A program made the translations under genes and the position numbers. Below are positions 1 to 8,852 of a stretch of DNA of 64,000 nt, piece after piece. Source of the stretch: Maribacter sedimenticola (GTDB lineage Bacteria; Bacteroidota; Bacteroidia; Flavobacteriales; Flavobacteriaceae); assembly GCF_900188415.1 (NCBI RefSeq), contig NZ_FZNV01000002.1, positions 885,461 through 949,460 on the forward strand. Direction: 5' to 3'. The notes beneath the pieces are model-generated. The model did no database searches. It saw only the letters and a program-made list of their open reading frames with translations, and was not told the DNA's origin. The first letter of the stretch is position 1. Each line of letters begins with the position of its first letter.

Positions 1-546
1 TCAAGACAATTGGATTTTTCAAAATTTGATTTGATATATGCCGGGGCCCAAAAGAACATGGGCCCAGCAGGTGCCACATTGGTAGTTGTAAAAGAGGAAA
101 TACTGGGCAAGGTTTCCAGAACAATACCTTCAATGCTAGACTACCAAGTACATATTTCCAAGGACAGTATGTTCAACACACCTTCTGTATTTGCAGTTTA
201 TACCTCCATGTTGACTTTGGAATGGCTTAAAAAACTTGGCGGTATAGCGGCCATTGAAGAGATTAATGAGAAAAAAGCACGCTTACTTTATTCGGAAATA
301 GATTTAAATCCGGTATTTAAAGGATATGCAAATACAGAGGACCGTTCCATAATGAACGCTACTTTTAACCTGACCGATGAAAGTTTAAAATCCACTTTTG
401 AAACGTTATTGAAAGAAGCAGGTATTAATGGGCTCAACGGTCATCGTTCCGTTGGTGGTTATAGGGCTAGTATGTACAATGCCCTGTCTTTGGAAAGTGT
501 AGGTGTATTAGTGGACGTAATGAGTGAAATGGAGCGTAAGGGATAG
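1..546 (+). CDS. serC: Phosphoserine aminotransferase (SerC), C-terminal part
   Basis: The frame is open from base 1, so the N-terminus lies outside the window; the first internal start-like codon (TTG at 10) is not the real start. SerC is a PLP enzyme that converts 3-phosphohydroxypyruvate and glutamate to phosphoserine in serine synthesis. The visible AGAQKNMGPAG segment is the PLP-lysine signature of SerC. The C-terminal part has the family's small domain with GHRSVGGYRASMYNA, which contacts the substrate phosphate. The gene is followed 68 bases later by serA, the preceding enzyme of the same pathway, so the two are probably co-transcribed. Identity is firm; only about half of the protein is visible. 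Confidence 0.95.
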   Translation, partial: SRQLDFSKFDLIYAGAQKNMGPAGATLVVVKEEILGKVSRTIPSMLDYQVHISKDSMFNTPSVFAVYTSMLTLEWLKKLGGIAAIEEINEKKARLLYSEIDLNPVFKGYANTEDRSIMNATFNLTDESLKSTFETLLKEAGINGLNGHRSVGGYRASMYNALSLESVGVLVDVMSEMERKG

Positions 547-614
547 TTCTCAAAAAGTTGTTGAAGATGTCGATAAAGGATGTACGGACTCTATAATTAA
601 ATGATTAAAAAGAA

Positions 615-1565
615 ATGAAGATTTTAGCAAATGACGGTATATCCAAAAATGGGATAGAAGCTTTGGAAAAGGCCGGGATGGAAGTTTTGACCACAACGGT
701 TGCCCAAGAACAACTGATCAACTTTATAAATGACAATAATATAGATGCTTTGTTGGTCAGAAGTGCCACCAAGGTCAGAAAAGATGTTATTGATACGTGC
801 ACAAGCCTTAAATTAATTGGCCGTGGTGGAGTTGGTATGGATAATATTGATGTAGACTATGCAAGGGCAAAGGGTATACATGTAATCAATACTCCTGCTG
901 CCTCTTCAGAATCTGTGGCAGAATTGGTTTTTGCACATTTATATGGTGGAGCTAGATTTTTATATGATGCCAATAGAAATATGCCCCTTGAAGGAGACAC
1001 TAATTTTAAAGGTCTTAAAAAGTCTTATTCAAAAGGAACAGAATTACGCGGTAAGACTTTGGGCATCTTTGGTTTTGGCAATATTGGCCAAGCTACAGCA
1101 CGTATAGCCTTAGGTGTGGGCATGAAAGTTGTCTATTGTGATCCAGAGGTAGAAAGTGCACAGATCAATCTATCTTTTTATGATGGCCAACAAGTAGCGT
1201 TTACCTTGCAGAATACACCTAAGCAAGAACTTTTGAAACAATCTGATTACATTTCTCTCCATGTACCGGATCAACAGGATTATATATTGGGTAAAGCGGA
1301 GTTTTCCCAGATGAAACAAGGTGTAGGAATCATTAACGCCGCTCGTGGTGGCGTATTGGATGAGGTGGCACTGGTAGAAGCATTGGAGAACGGCACCGTG
1401 GCATTTGCCGGTTTGGACGTTTATGAATCAGAACCAAATCCAGAAATGCGATTATTGATGCATTCAAGTATTTCGTTGTCCCCACATATTGGCGCAGCAA
1501 CGCTAGAAGCACAAGAAAGAATAGGCCTTGAACTGGCAGAACAAATAATTTCCTTATTAAAATAA
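615..1565 (+). CDS. serA: D-3-phosphoglycerate dehydrogenase, short form (SerA)
   Basis: This 316-residue D-isomer 2-hydroxyacid dehydrogenase oxidises 3-phosphoglycerate to 3-phosphohydroxypyruvate with NAD, the first step of serine synthesis. The N-terminal substrate domain includes LIGRGGVGMDNID. The nucleotide fold has GKTLGIFGFGNIGQ near residues 145-160. The catalytic Arg lies in INAARGG, the Glu in YESEPNP and the His in SPHIGAAT. It ends soon after the catalytic His, so the C-terminal ACT regulatory domain is absent and serine feedback through that domain is unlikely. Adjacency to serC supports SerA over other hydroxyacid dehydrogenases of this family. Confidence 0.9.
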   Translation: MKILANDGISKNGIEALEKAGMEVLTTTVAQEQLINFINDNNIDALLVRSATKVRKDVIDTCTSLKLIGRGGVGMDNIDVDYARAKGIHVINTPAASSESVAELVFAHLYGGARFLYDANRNMPLEGDTNFKGLKKSYSKGTELRGKTLGIFGFGNIGQATARIALGVGMKVVYCDPEVESAQINLSFYDGQQVAFTLQNTPKQELLKQSDYISLHVPDQQDYILGKAEFSQMKQGVGIINAARGGVLDEVALVEALENGTVAFAGLDVYESEPNPEMRLLMHSSISLSPHIGAATLEAQERIGLELAEQIISLLK

Positions 1566-1633
1566 GTGCTCAATAGCGTTTTTTTCTAACTCTTTTTGTA
1601 CTTTAAGCCGCGAACATTAAATTAACTATAACA

Positions 1634-2266
1634 ATGGCAGGATTATTAGATCTATTGAACAGCCCAATGGGCAAACAATTAATAAGTGGGGTTGCAGGGC
1701 AAACCAACCAACCCGAAAGTAAAACAGCAGATGTGCTTAGTATGGCAATGCCTTTAATATTAGGTGCAATGAAGAAAAATGTATCTTCTCCAGAAGGGGC
1801 ACAAGGATTAATGAGTGCACTCTCCGGCAAGCATAATGGAGGAATATTAGATAATTTAGGAGGCCTGTTTGATGGTGGCGTAGATGACAATGTAATACAG
1901 GACGGTGCCGGTATACTTGGCCATGTCTTTGGTAACAAACAACCACAGGTAGAAAATGCACTGAGCCAAAAATCTGGATTGGATGCCGGTTCTATTACTC
2001 AAATATTAAAGATTGCTGCACCTATTGTAATGGGTTACCTAGGAAAGCAAACCGCACAAAGTAATGTTAGCGATTCCTCTGGAATGAACGCCTTGCTTGG
2101 AAGTATGCTCGGAGGTCAACCCCAAGAAAACCAAAGTTTGATCACTACCTTATTGGACGCGGACGGTGATGGTAGTATATTGGACGATGTTGCCGGTATG
2201 GTAATGGGCAGTAACAAAAAGCAAGGGGGCTTAGGTGGCCTTTTAGGCGGATTGTTCGGAAAATAA
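1634..2266 (+). CDS. DUF937 domain protein
   Basis: A 210-residue Gly/Ala/Leu-rich protein starting MAGLLDLLNSPMGKQLISG. It contains two related halves (IAAPIVMGYLGKQT and MAMPLILGAMKKN are matching helices), typical of DUF937 proteins. A DADGDGSILDDVAGM segment near residues 173-187 resembles a dockerin/EF-hand-like calcium loop, as often seen at the end of this family. The tail is glycine-rich (GGLGGLLGGLFGK). There is no signal peptide, so it is probably cytoplasmic. Function is unknown. A strong terminator at 2291 closes the transcript. It is separated by 68 bases from serA and may have its own promoter. Confidence 0.75.
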   Translation: MAGLLDLLNSPMGKQLISGVAGQTNQPESKTADVLSMAMPLILGAMKKNVSSPEGAQGLMSALSGKHNGGILDNLGGLFDGGVDDNVIQDGAGILGHVFGNKQPQVENALSQKSGLDAGSITQILKIAAPIVMGYLGKQTAQSNVSDSSGMNALLGSMLGGQPQENQSLITTLLDADGDGSILDDVAGMVMGSNKKQGGLGGLLGGLFGK

Positions 2267-2290
2267 ATTAACGGTTACCTATATAAAAAA

Positions 2291-2317
2291 GCCGCTTGCA
2301 ATTGCAAGCGGCTTTTT
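2291..2317 (+). terminator. Rho-independent terminator after DUF937 gene
   Basis: A perfect 22-base palindrome (2291-2312, GCCGCTTGCAA core) is flanked by A6 upstream and T5 downstream. Because the arms are symmetrical it can act on either strand. An open frame beginning with TTG at 2296 runs through it, so the next gene must start downstream at 2332. Confidence 0.9.
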
Positions 2318-2331
2318 GTATTTTAAATCCT

Positions 2332-2799
2332 ATGAAAAAGAAACAAATTTATAAACTGACATTTTCAATACTTTCCTGCATCTATGTATTTTTTATATCC
2401 AGTTGCGGTAGTAGCAAAGAAGCGGTATCTATTTCCAGCGCTGAGAAAACGGTATTTGAACAAGTTAAAGGTGATACAATAACGATTGCAAGCGATAAGA
2501 CCGAATATGAAATCATTATAATAGAACCCGGTTTTAACACTTGGCTGAATTCCATTGCCAAACCAGAAGGTTATTATTCACAGGAATTTTTGGAAAATAG
2601 AAATTATTTGATGGTCGTGGAATGGAACCAGCGCGTATTACAACCTATGCGCTATAACCCCAATCTTTATGAACTTCAAATAGATTACAATCAAAATATT
2701 GATTATGGATACGAGGTCAACTACAAATTATATAATTATTTTATTTATTTCCAAAGAAAGTACAATCAACGTTTAGGTCCTTTTTTACCACGTATTTAA
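2332..2799 (+). CDS. Small exported lipoprotein, DUF6146-like
   Basis: A 155-residue protein. I place the start at ATG 2332 (MKKKQIYKLT) because the longer frame begins inside a terminator. The N-terminus has Lys residues, a hydrophobic stretch and a lipobox-like FISSC, so it should be an outer- or inner-membrane lipoprotein with Cys near residue 24. The conserved-looking part is WLNSIAKPEGYYSQ and a Tyr/Asn-rich end with YFQRKYNQRLGPF. From memory this resembles DUF6146 of flavobacteria, but I cannot confirm the number. No catalytic motif is visible and the function is unknown. A small membrane protein follows after 30 bases. Confidence 0.65.
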   Translation: MKKKQIYKLTFSILSCIYVFFISSCGSSKEAVSISSAEKTVFEQVKGDTITIASDKTEYEIIIIEPGFNTWLNSIAKPEGYYSQEFLENRNYLMVVEWNQRVLQPMRYNPNLYELQIDYNQNIDYGYEVNYKLYNYFIYFQRKYNQRLGPFLPRI

Positions 2800-2829
2800 G
2801 AAGTATCTTTACAGCCTTTAAACAATAAT

Positions 2830-3147
2830 ATGCAAAGGTTAAAAGAACGTTGGGGCATTACCAACAATTTTCAATTGATTATCATATTCTTCGTATTTGC
2901 CATTACCGGCTCTTCATCTGTATACGTCGCTAAGCCTTTTCTGGATTTTATAGGACTAGATCAAGCAAATTTTTCTGAAACTTGGTGGGGAAACACATTA
3001 TATATAGTTTTGCGGATTCTTCTGATTTTTCCCTTTTATCAGGTGTTATTGGTAATTTATGGCTGGTTATTTGGACAATTTAAATTTTTCTGGGCTTTTG
3101 AAAAAAAGATGCTAAAAAGAATTGGACTAGGTTTTTTAGTTACATAA
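2830..3147 (+). CDS. Small membrane protein, DUF6787-like
   Basis: A 105-residue integral membrane protein. It has a short cytosolic start (MQRLKERWGITNNFQ), a transmembrane segment at about residues 14-36, a second at about 58-85 containing PFYQVLLVIYGWLFGQF, and a positively charged tail (EKKMLKRIG). The pattern matches the flavobacterial DUF6787 family as I remember it. Such proteins are sometimes mislabelled as prolipoprotein diacylglyceryl transferase, but no Lgt motif is present. Function is unknown. It follows a lipoprotein gene by 30 bases and precedes the metal-uptake-like pair. Confidence 0.6.
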   Translation: MQRLKERWGITNNFQLIIIFFVFAITGSSSVYVAKPFLDFIGLDQANFSETWWGNTLYIVLRILLIFPFYQVLLVIYGWLFGQFKFFWAFEKKMLKRIGLGFLVT

Positions 3148-3200
3148 TTTAATAGTTCTTTAACAGTTTTTTGCAACATGCATGGGTTAGATTTGCAAAC

Positions 3201-3530
3201 ATGAGTTTAACAAAACACAAAATTGTAAATTCTATAGTGGCCATCATCTTATTGGTCGGTTTACTAGGGCCTTATTTTGTGAAAATTTCGCATGCAATGC
3301 ATGAACATGAAAATGTTCAATGTGTTATGAAAGGTGAATTACATATTCACGCCGTAGAGTTTAACTGTGATTTTGAACATTATCATTTATCTACATTTTT
3401 TAATCCAGAATTTGATTGCCCTAACTTTATCGCTCCTTCTACAATTACCAAGGTAATTACTAATAACTATTACTTTTTAAGTAAATATCAACAACTACAT
3501 TTTGTATTAAGAGGTCCCCCAACTTGTTAG
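3201..3530 (+). CDS. Small exported His/Cys-containing protein beside TonB receptor
   Basis: A 109-residue protein. ATG 3201 is chosen over an upstream TTG at 3171 because it gives a clean signal peptide (MSLTKHKIVNSIVAIILLVG...). The mature part holds clustered possible metal ligands: HAMHEHENVQC, HIHAVEFNCDFEHYH, a further Cys at FDCPNF, and a C-terminal LRGPPTC. I recall short flavobacterial proteins with an RGPP end beside metal-related TonB receptors, but cannot name the family. It lies 49 bases upstream of a TonB receptor with a His-rich loop, so a periplasmic metal-binding or sensing role in the same uptake system is inferred. A TAGATTTG box at 3188-3195 is too close to the start, and lacks a properly spaced partner, to call a promoter. 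Confidence 0.7.
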   Translation: MSLTKHKIVNSIVAIILLVGLLGPYFVKISHAMHEHENVQCVMKGELHIHAVEFNCDFEHYHLSTFFNPEFDCPNFIAPSTITKVITNNYYFLSKYQQLHFVLRGPPTC

Positions 3531-3579
3531 AAAAATCCTAGCAACACGTTTAAATCTTAATATCTTAATACAATTTTAT

Positions 3580-5868
3580 ATGAAAAATATACATATAACA
3601 ATGCTATTTGCATTGTTAGCACACTTTGCATTCGCGCAAAATAGTTTGAACGGAACTATTAAAGACAAAGAAAACCAAGAACCTCTAGAACAAGTATCCA
3701 TATATTTTCCACAGTTGGAAAAAGGTACGGTTACAAATGCTGACGGTTATTATGAAATCAATAATTTACCTACCGGAAAGTTTAAAATAGTAGTCTCATA
3801 TATAGGGTACCAAACCTATTCGCAAACTCTTGAGATTTTAAATAAATCTACGAAGCTTTCTTTAGAATTAACTACGAGTGCCATTGAAATGGAAGAAGTT
3901 ATCGTATCTACACCATTTCATAAATTACAGCGAGAAAATGTAATGAAAGTTGAAAGAAGCAGCATAAAAGAGTTGCAAAATGCCGGAGCAATTAATTTAG
4001 CCGAAGGTATAACGAACATTCCTGGTGTAGAAAGTGTATCTACGGGGGTTGGTATTGGCAAGCCAGTAATTAGAGGTTTAAGTTCAAATAGAGTATTGAC
4101 CTATACCCAAGGTATACGTTTAGAAAATCAACAATTTGGTGATGAGCATGGGTTAGGAATTAGTGATGCGGGTATTGAAAGTGTTGAAGTAATTAAAGGT
4201 CCCGCTTCTTTATTATATGGTTCGGATGCTTTGGGCGGTGTTCTTTATCTTAATCCTGAAAAATTCGCAAATACAAACGACGTTGACGGAGATATAAATC
4301 TTAATTATTTCTCTAATTCTCAAGGTATAAATGGTAATGCAGGTATAAAAGCATCTTCAGACAAACTTAAATTTTTAGCCCGCTTTGGCGGAAGCTCTCA
4401 TGTTGATTACAAAACTGGAAGTGATGAACGCGTGACCAATTCGCGGTTTAATGAAAAGGATTTAAAAACAGGTTTAGCCTATCAATTGAGCCATTTTAAA
4501 ACTGAAGTTCGCTATAATTACAACAATTCTGAGCTAGGTATTCCAGAGGAAATAGGAGAACAATCTACGGACAGAAATGCCATTGAACCTTTTCAAAATA
4601 TTACCAGCCATATACTGAGTTCAAAATCTAATATTTATTTTAATAATTCAAGTCTACAGGTCATTTTAGGCCTTACCAACAATAATAGACAAGAATTTGA
4701 AGATCACCACCACGAGGAAGAAGGAGAAGAACACGAAGAAGGTGAAGATCATGAAGAAGAAGAAGGTGAAGATCATGAAGGTGAAGAAGCTGCTTTAGAC
4801 ATGAAATTGCAAACCTTAAGCTATAATATTCAATATAATTTAGCGAAAATCGGTGCCGTTGAAACTATTGTAGGTGTTCAAGGTATGAACCAAACAAATG
4901 AAAACTATGGTGAAGAAGTTTTAATTCCTGACGCAATCACGAATGACATTGGAGTTTTAGCTACTTCTCATATACATTTCAACAAAAGTGATATACAATT
5001 AGGTATTCGTTTTGACAGACGTACTATTGATGGAGAAGAAAACGGAATCATAGGAGATGAAGGGTATATAGCAGCATTAAAAAGAAGTTATAACAGTTTT
5101 AATTTAGCTGCAGGTTATAAAATTGATTTGAGCAAGAATATTATAAGCCGACTTAATGTGGCTTCTGGTTTTAGGGCTCCCAATCTGGCAGAATTAACTT
5201 CCAATGGTTCTCATGAAGGTACAAATAGATATGAAATTGGTAATGAAAATTTAGACAATGAACGTAATGTACAAACAGATTTATCTTTAGAATTTCAAAA
5301 CGAACATTTTGAATTTTATATCAACGGATTTTATAATTCTATCTCCGATTATATCTATTTAGAGCCAAATGGAACTATTGTTGACGGTGATGCTGTTTTT
5401 CTATACCAACAACAAGATGCAAATATATATGGCGGTGAAGCCGGGCTTCATTATCACCAACATCCATTAGATTGGTTACACATGGAAAGCAATTTTTCCA
5501 TCGTAAATGGAGATTTGAAAAATGGTGGCAATTTACCTCTAATTCCTGCAAATAACTGGACAAATACTTTACGATTTGAATTGGCTAAGGTCAATGAGAA
5601 TTTGTATAATGGTTATGGTTTTATTACTTTAAAATCTTATTTCGCCCAAACTAGGGTAAGTGATTTTGAAATGCCAACAGGTGCTTACTCATTGTTGAAT
5701 TTAGGCTTTGGTGCTACTGTTGCCATTTCTAACCAACCTATTGAAATAAAATTGAGTGCAAATAACATTCTAGATAAAGAATATATTTCTCACTTATCAA
5801 GACTTAAATCTGATGGCATTAGAAATATTGGAAGGAACATTAATTTAGGTGTGAGTATCCCGCTTTAA
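3580..5868 (+). CDS. TonB-dependent outer-membrane receptor with His/Glu-rich loop
   Basis: A 762-residue outer-membrane receptor. It has a signal peptide (cleavage near HFAFAQ), a carboxypeptidase-like regulatory beta-sandwich at about residues 22-110 (LNGTIKDKENQEPLEQVSIYF), a plug domain near 125-225 (NIPGVESVSTGVGIGKPVIRG; SLLYGSDALGG) and a 22-strand-type barrel ending in a hydrophobic residue. About residues 374-404 form an insertion of almost only Glu, Asp, Gly and His, including DHHHEEE and three further single His residues. Such loops occur in zinc receptors (ZnuD type) and other metal receptors, so a divalent metal is the best guess for the substrate. The small His-rich protein upstream strengthens this. 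The exact metal is unknown. Confidence 0.85.
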   Translation: MKNIHITMLFALLAHFAFAQNSLNGTIKDKENQEPLEQVSIYFPQLEKGTVTNADGYYEINNLPTGKFKIVVSYIGYQTYSQTLEILNKSTKLSLELTTSAIEMEEVIVSTPFHKLQRENVMKVERSSIKELQNAGAINLAEGITNIPGVESVSTGVGIGKPVIRGLSSNRVLTYTQGIRLENQQFGDEHGLGISDAGIESVEVIKGPASLLYGSDALGGVLYLNPEKFANTNDVDGDINLNYFSNSQGINGNAGIKASSDKLKFLARFGGSSHVDYKTGSDERVTNSRFNEKDLKTGLAYQLSHFKTEVRYNYNNSELGIPEEIGEQSTDRNAIEPFQNITSHILSSKSNIYFNNSSLQVILGLTNNNRQEFEDHHHEEEGEEHEEGEDHEEEEGEDHEGEEAALDMKLQTLSYNIQYNLAKIGAVETIVGVQGMNQTNENYGEEVLIPDAITNDIGVLATSHIHFNKSDIQLGIRFDRRTIDGEENGIIGDEGYIAALKRSYNSFNLAAGYKIDLSKNIISRLNVASGFRAPNLAELTSNGSHEGTNRYEIGNENLDNERNVQTDLSLEFQNEHFEFYINGFYNSISDYIYLEPNGTIVDGDAVFLYQQQDANIYGGEAGLHYHQHPLDWLHMESNFSIVNGDLKNGGNLPLIPANNWTNTLRFELAKVNENLYNGYGFITLKSYFAQTRVSDFEMPTGAYSLLNLGFGATVAISNQPIEIKLSANNILDKEYISHLSRLKSDGIRNIGRNINLGVSIPL

Positions 5869-5889
5869 ATACTAGGAATAGATTCAATT

Positions 5890-5925
5890 AAAAGCCCCTT
5901 AAAGTTTATCTTTAAGGGCTTTTAT
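5890..5925. terminator. Bidirectional terminator between convergent genes
   Basis: Hairpin with arms AAAGCCCCTTAAAG and CTTTAAGGGCTTTT (one bulged C) and a TTTAT loop, with A-rich and T-rich flanks. It separates the TonB receptor from the convergent sulfite dehydrogenase operon and can serve both. Confidence 0.85.
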
Positions 5926-5936
5926 ATATTTGAGAA

Positions 5937-6386
5937 TTATTCATCGAGGTTATACCACTCAATATTGGTGAGTGCAGGTCTTCTACCCTTTTTAAGAGGT
6001 GGATAATTTTTTACCAAATAGTCTACAATTACTTTTTGATTATCGCCCAATGGCCAAAGTCCCTGTGTTTTTTGCATCCAACGAATGGTTGCGTTCCATT
6101 GCTCCTCTCCCATTCTATTTTGAATAATAAGTTGTGAGGAATGACAGGTGGTGCAATTGGTGATTACGGCCTGCAAATCTGGTGCGTCAATAAGTCCTGT
6201 ACGCAAATGTATTCCATTTTCAATAGCTTCAGGACTACCTTCTTCTAACGCTACTTGAGTTTCCTTTGGACCATATAACATGATTGCCAAAGCGCCCAAA
6301 ACCACAAAACTTATCAATATTAAAATGATAATTTTAAAAACAGGCTTAAAAATAATTCTTTCGGTTTCTTTATGTTCTTGCATCAT
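5937..6386 (-). CDS. Membrane-anchored mono-heme cytochrome c, SorB-like
   Basis: A 149-residue protein with a short basic/acidic N-terminus, one transmembrane anchor at about residues 17-38, and a periplasmic domain with one heme site CTTCH at residues 78-82. It overlaps the upstream oxidase gene by four bases (ATGA), which implies translational coupling. An alternative ATG lies one codon downstream. By position and size it is the electron-accepting cytochrome subunit of a sulfite:cytochrome c oxidoreductase, passing electrons to the respiratory chain. The heme would be attached by the ResB-CcsA system encoded at 29.3-32.4 kb. The SorB role is inferred from context. Confidence 0.8.
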   Translation of the reverse strand: MMQEHKETERIIFKPVFKIIILILISFVVLGALAIMLYGPKETQVALEEGSPEAIENGIHLRTGLIDAPDLQAVITNCTTCHSSQLIIQNRMGEEQWNATIRWMQKTQGLWPLGDNQKVIVDYLVKNYPPLKKGRRPALTNIEWYNLDE

Positions 6387-7603
6387 ACAACTTTTACGGC
6401 AATTCTATGACAAGCATTGTTCAAATATCCCTTAGGGTTCCATCCAGGTAATACCATGGGTTGTTTAGTACCATTTTCATCCGTGGCCCTGGCCCAAATT
6501 TCATAATATCCCTTTTTAGGAAAGGATACACGTGCGCTAAAAGATTGCCAGGCCAACCTATTGGTAGGTGTATCTAAATTTGCGGTATTCCAAGATGATC
6601 CAAAATCTATTGAATATTCCATTTTTGCAACCTGCAATTCCCCTGCCCATGCATGACCATTGATTTTCAACATTTTACCTTCTGTTAGCAGTGCTCCTGA
6701 CTTAGGATAAGTAATTAAGGATTTTACTGGCATGGACTCTATGATACACATTTGATCATCCGTAACCGTTTCCCCCGGCGCCACGGTTTCACAAGGCACC
6801 CTGTATGAGCTCCCACCCATTTTCTCTCCGTCATGAACTTTATTTCTTACACTTATACCGGTCAACCATTTTCCGGAAGTTGAAGCTGGCCAACCTCCAC
6901 AAACCAATCGTAATGGAAAACCATGAACTTTTGGTATAGGCTCGCCGTTCATTGCAAAAGCTATTAAAGTTTCATCTTGCATGGCTTTGGCTATGGGCAC
7001 TCCCCTAGAAATAGGTTCTTTATTCGGGTTTTTACTTAAATGTTGGTCAGCCGCATGATAGCCTATATAAACTGCATCATCTTTTAGGCCAACATCTGTC
7101 AAAAGGTCTTTTAACCTTATACCTGTCCAATTGGCACATGAAACGGCACCAATAGTCCATTGATTCCCTTTTGCCGGTGGATCAAACTCACTTCTGCCAT
7201 TACCGCCACATTCCAAAGTAAGTTGATAGGTATAATGTTTAAACTTGGTTTTTAGATCTTGAAGCGTATAGGTCTTATAAGCTTTAACAGATTCACCGTT
7301 AATTGTAAGCGTCCATGTTTTTTCATCAATTGTTTCAGGAATGAGTCCGTTGTTACGAATAAACATATACTTATTAGGCGTAACCGGATCATTTAACAAA
7401 TGTGCCTGGGCTTCCATATTCCAAGGTCTATCATTAAGAACAACCATGGCTTCGTCCTTTTTAAATAAGGTAAAAGGATTTACATCTTGATAGGCCAGCG
7501 GCGTATAACCAGATGGCATTAACGCTCCATAAACAATATCTATTCCGAGAACACTGGACAGACCTGCCAAACTCGATTTGGTGACAAAACTTCTTCTTTT
7601 CAA
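6383..7603 (-). CDS. Molybdopterin sulfite oxidase family protein, SorA-like
   Basis: A 406-residue protein with a twin-arginine-like start (KRRSFVTKSS followed by a hydrophobic stretch), so it is probably exported folded. The oxidoreductase molybdopterin-binding domain carries the Mo-ligand Cys132 in LECGGNGRSEF, then ANWTGIRLKDLL. A C-terminal Mo-co dimerisation domain follows (SLITYPKSGALL, AWAGELQVAKMEYSIDFGSSW, YEIWARATDENGTKQP). The predicted reaction is sulfite oxidation to sulfate in the periplasm, with electrons passed to the coupled cytochrome gene. Substrate choice within this family cannot be settled from sequence alone; detoxification of sulfite from sulfur compounds is the likely role. 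Confidence 0.85.
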   Translation of the reverse strand: MKRRSFVTKSSLAGLSSVLGIDIVYGALMPSGYTPLAYQDVNPFTLFKKDEAMVVLNDRPWNMEAQAHLLNDPVTPNKYMFIRNNGLIPETIDEKTWTLTINGESVKAYKTYTLQDLKTKFKHYTYQLTLECGGNGRSEFDPPAKGNQWTIGAVSCANWTGIRLKDLLTDVGLKDDAVYIGYHAADQHLSKNPNKEPISRGVPIAKAMQDETLIAFAMNGEPIPKVHGFPLRLVCGGWPASTSGKWLTGISVRNKVHDGEKMGGSSYRVPCETVAPGETVTDDQMCIIESMPVKSLITYPKSGALLTEGKMLKINGHAWAGELQVAKMEYSIDFGSSWNTANLDTPTNRLAWQSFSARVSFPKKGYYEIWARATDENGTKQPMVLPGWNPKGYLNNACHRIAVKVV

Positions 7604-7657
7604 AACATTTCCGATTTGAGTTAAAGTTAAGCCATTTACAAATTTTTAGAAAGTTAA

Positions 7658-7957
7658 TTAGACCTCAATAGTCTTGCCTTTTTCTTCACTCTTAAAGACA
7701 TAAGTATATAACCACATTAACGTAAAGGAGGGTATAATGTCAAAACCTGGTATAATCTCCTCTACAAATGTAAATATACCCGCTGCCTGACCAACTTTAC
7801 CTTTATACATTCTGGTCATTAGCCATCCTGACAAAGGTGCCCAGACAATGTCGGAGAACTCACCTACAAATGGTATGGCAAAAGACAGCATACCAATACC
7901 ATCGAACAACAGCCCCATAAGGAGTTGTTTATATTTTTTATTTTTTAAAATAGACAT
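7658..7957 (-). CDS. Small hypothetical membrane protein
   Basis: A 99-residue protein with a basic start (MSILKNKKYKQLL) and about three hydrophobic segments: residues 10-30, 37-46 and 78-92. It contains GEFSDIVWAPLSGWLMTRMY and an acidic FVEEIIPGFDIIPSFTLMW stretch. I know similar short proteins in flavobacteria but no function. It lies between the sorA-like gene (54 bases) and folE (78 bases), all on the same strand, without clear coupling. Confidence 0.6.
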   Translation of the reverse strand: MSILKNKKYKQLLMGLLFDGIGMLSFAIPFVGEFSDIVWAPLSGWLMTRMYKGKVGQAAGIFTFVEEIIPGFDIIPSFTLMWLYTYVFKSEEKGKTIEV

Positions 7958-8035
7958 AATGAAAATTTAGTTAATCTTTATGTGGTATACAACAAAGATG
8001 CCAAATTTTCATAGGTTTTAAATCAAAAAAAGGGA

Positions 8036-8635
8036 CTAGGAAAGTTTAGCACTTATGAGTTTTAGAAATTCGTTCCGGGTTTCTATTTTCTCAAACTGCC
8101 CTCTAAATCCAGAAGTAGTAGTGACCGAATTTTGTTTCTGCACTCCCCTCATCATCATGCACATATGTGATGCTTCTATGACTACGGCAACCCCTTTTGG
8201 CTTTAAGGTAGTATTGATACATTCTAGAATGTCATGTGTTAAGCGCTCCTGTACCTGTAACCTTCTTGCAAAAACATCTACCACTCTAGGTATTTTACTG
8301 AGTCCTACAATATGGCCGTTGGGTATATAAGCAATATGGGCCTTTCCAAAAAATGGTAGCATGTGGTGCTCGCATAAGGAATACAATTCAATATCCTTTA
8401 TAATGACCATATCATCATAAGACTCCTTGAACATGGCCCCTTTGAGAATTTCAACGGCATCCTGTTTATACCCTTGGGTTAAAAAAAGCATAGCCTTTGC
8501 AGCACGCTCAGGAGTTTTTATAAGTCCTTCCCGCTCTACATTTTCACCAATTTCTTCAATAATGGAAGAATACCTGCTTCTTACTTCATCGGTTATTTCA
8601 AGATTATATTCTTCTAAATTTCTATAAGAGGACAT
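8036..8635 (-). CDS. folE: GTP cyclohydrolase I
   Basis: A 199-residue enzyme converting GTP to 7,8-dihydroneopterin triphosphate, the entry to folate and pterin synthesis. The zinc and active-site signatures are visible: [18 protein letters not shown] (Cys and His ligands), [20 protein letters not shown], and the second zinc Cys in [12 protein letters not shown]. Length is normal. On the minus strand a TAATTTTG box lies in the 217-base divergent region upstream, but no well-spaced TTTG was found. Identity is secure. Confidence 0.95.
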   Translation of the reverse strand: MSSYRNLEEYNLEITDEVRSRYSSIIEEIGENVEREGLIKTPERAAKAMLFLTQGYKQDAVEILKGAMFKESYDDMVIIKDIELYSLCEHHMLPFFGKAHIAYIPNGHIVGLSKIPRVVDVFARRLQVQERLTHDILECINTTLKPKGVAVVIEASHMCMMMRGVQKQNSVTTTSGFRGQFEKIETRNEFLKLISAKLS

Positions 8636-8852
8636 ATAGTATAAATTATGTTTAATAAAATTTTATTTTCGTTGAACAAAATTACGTAATCTTTTTTCAA
8701 TTACCTTACTTATTATTCATAAAAGCAACAAAATTACTCATTTTGAAATTCATTGTACCAATGAAAGCTTTTGTAAAAGTATAATTGCACATAGTATTTT
8801 TCGCAAGCGCTATTTTCATTAATTTTGAACACATATCTAAATAACCTCATCT

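Noticed and set aside
2296..2331. TTG start inside a terminator for the lipoprotein gene
   Set aside because: The codon lies in the perfect hairpin 2291-2312. ATG 2332 gives a correct lipoprotein signal.
3188..3195. TAGATTTG as promoter of the His-rich protein
   Set aside because: It ends five bases before the chosen ATG and its nearest TTTG is only 14 bases away, too close for the consensus.
4700..4795. Acidic low-complexity repeat in the TonB receptor as a DNA tandem repeat
   Set aside because: The GAAGAA-type repetition follows from the Glu/Asp/His coding content of one loop, and the frame is intact.
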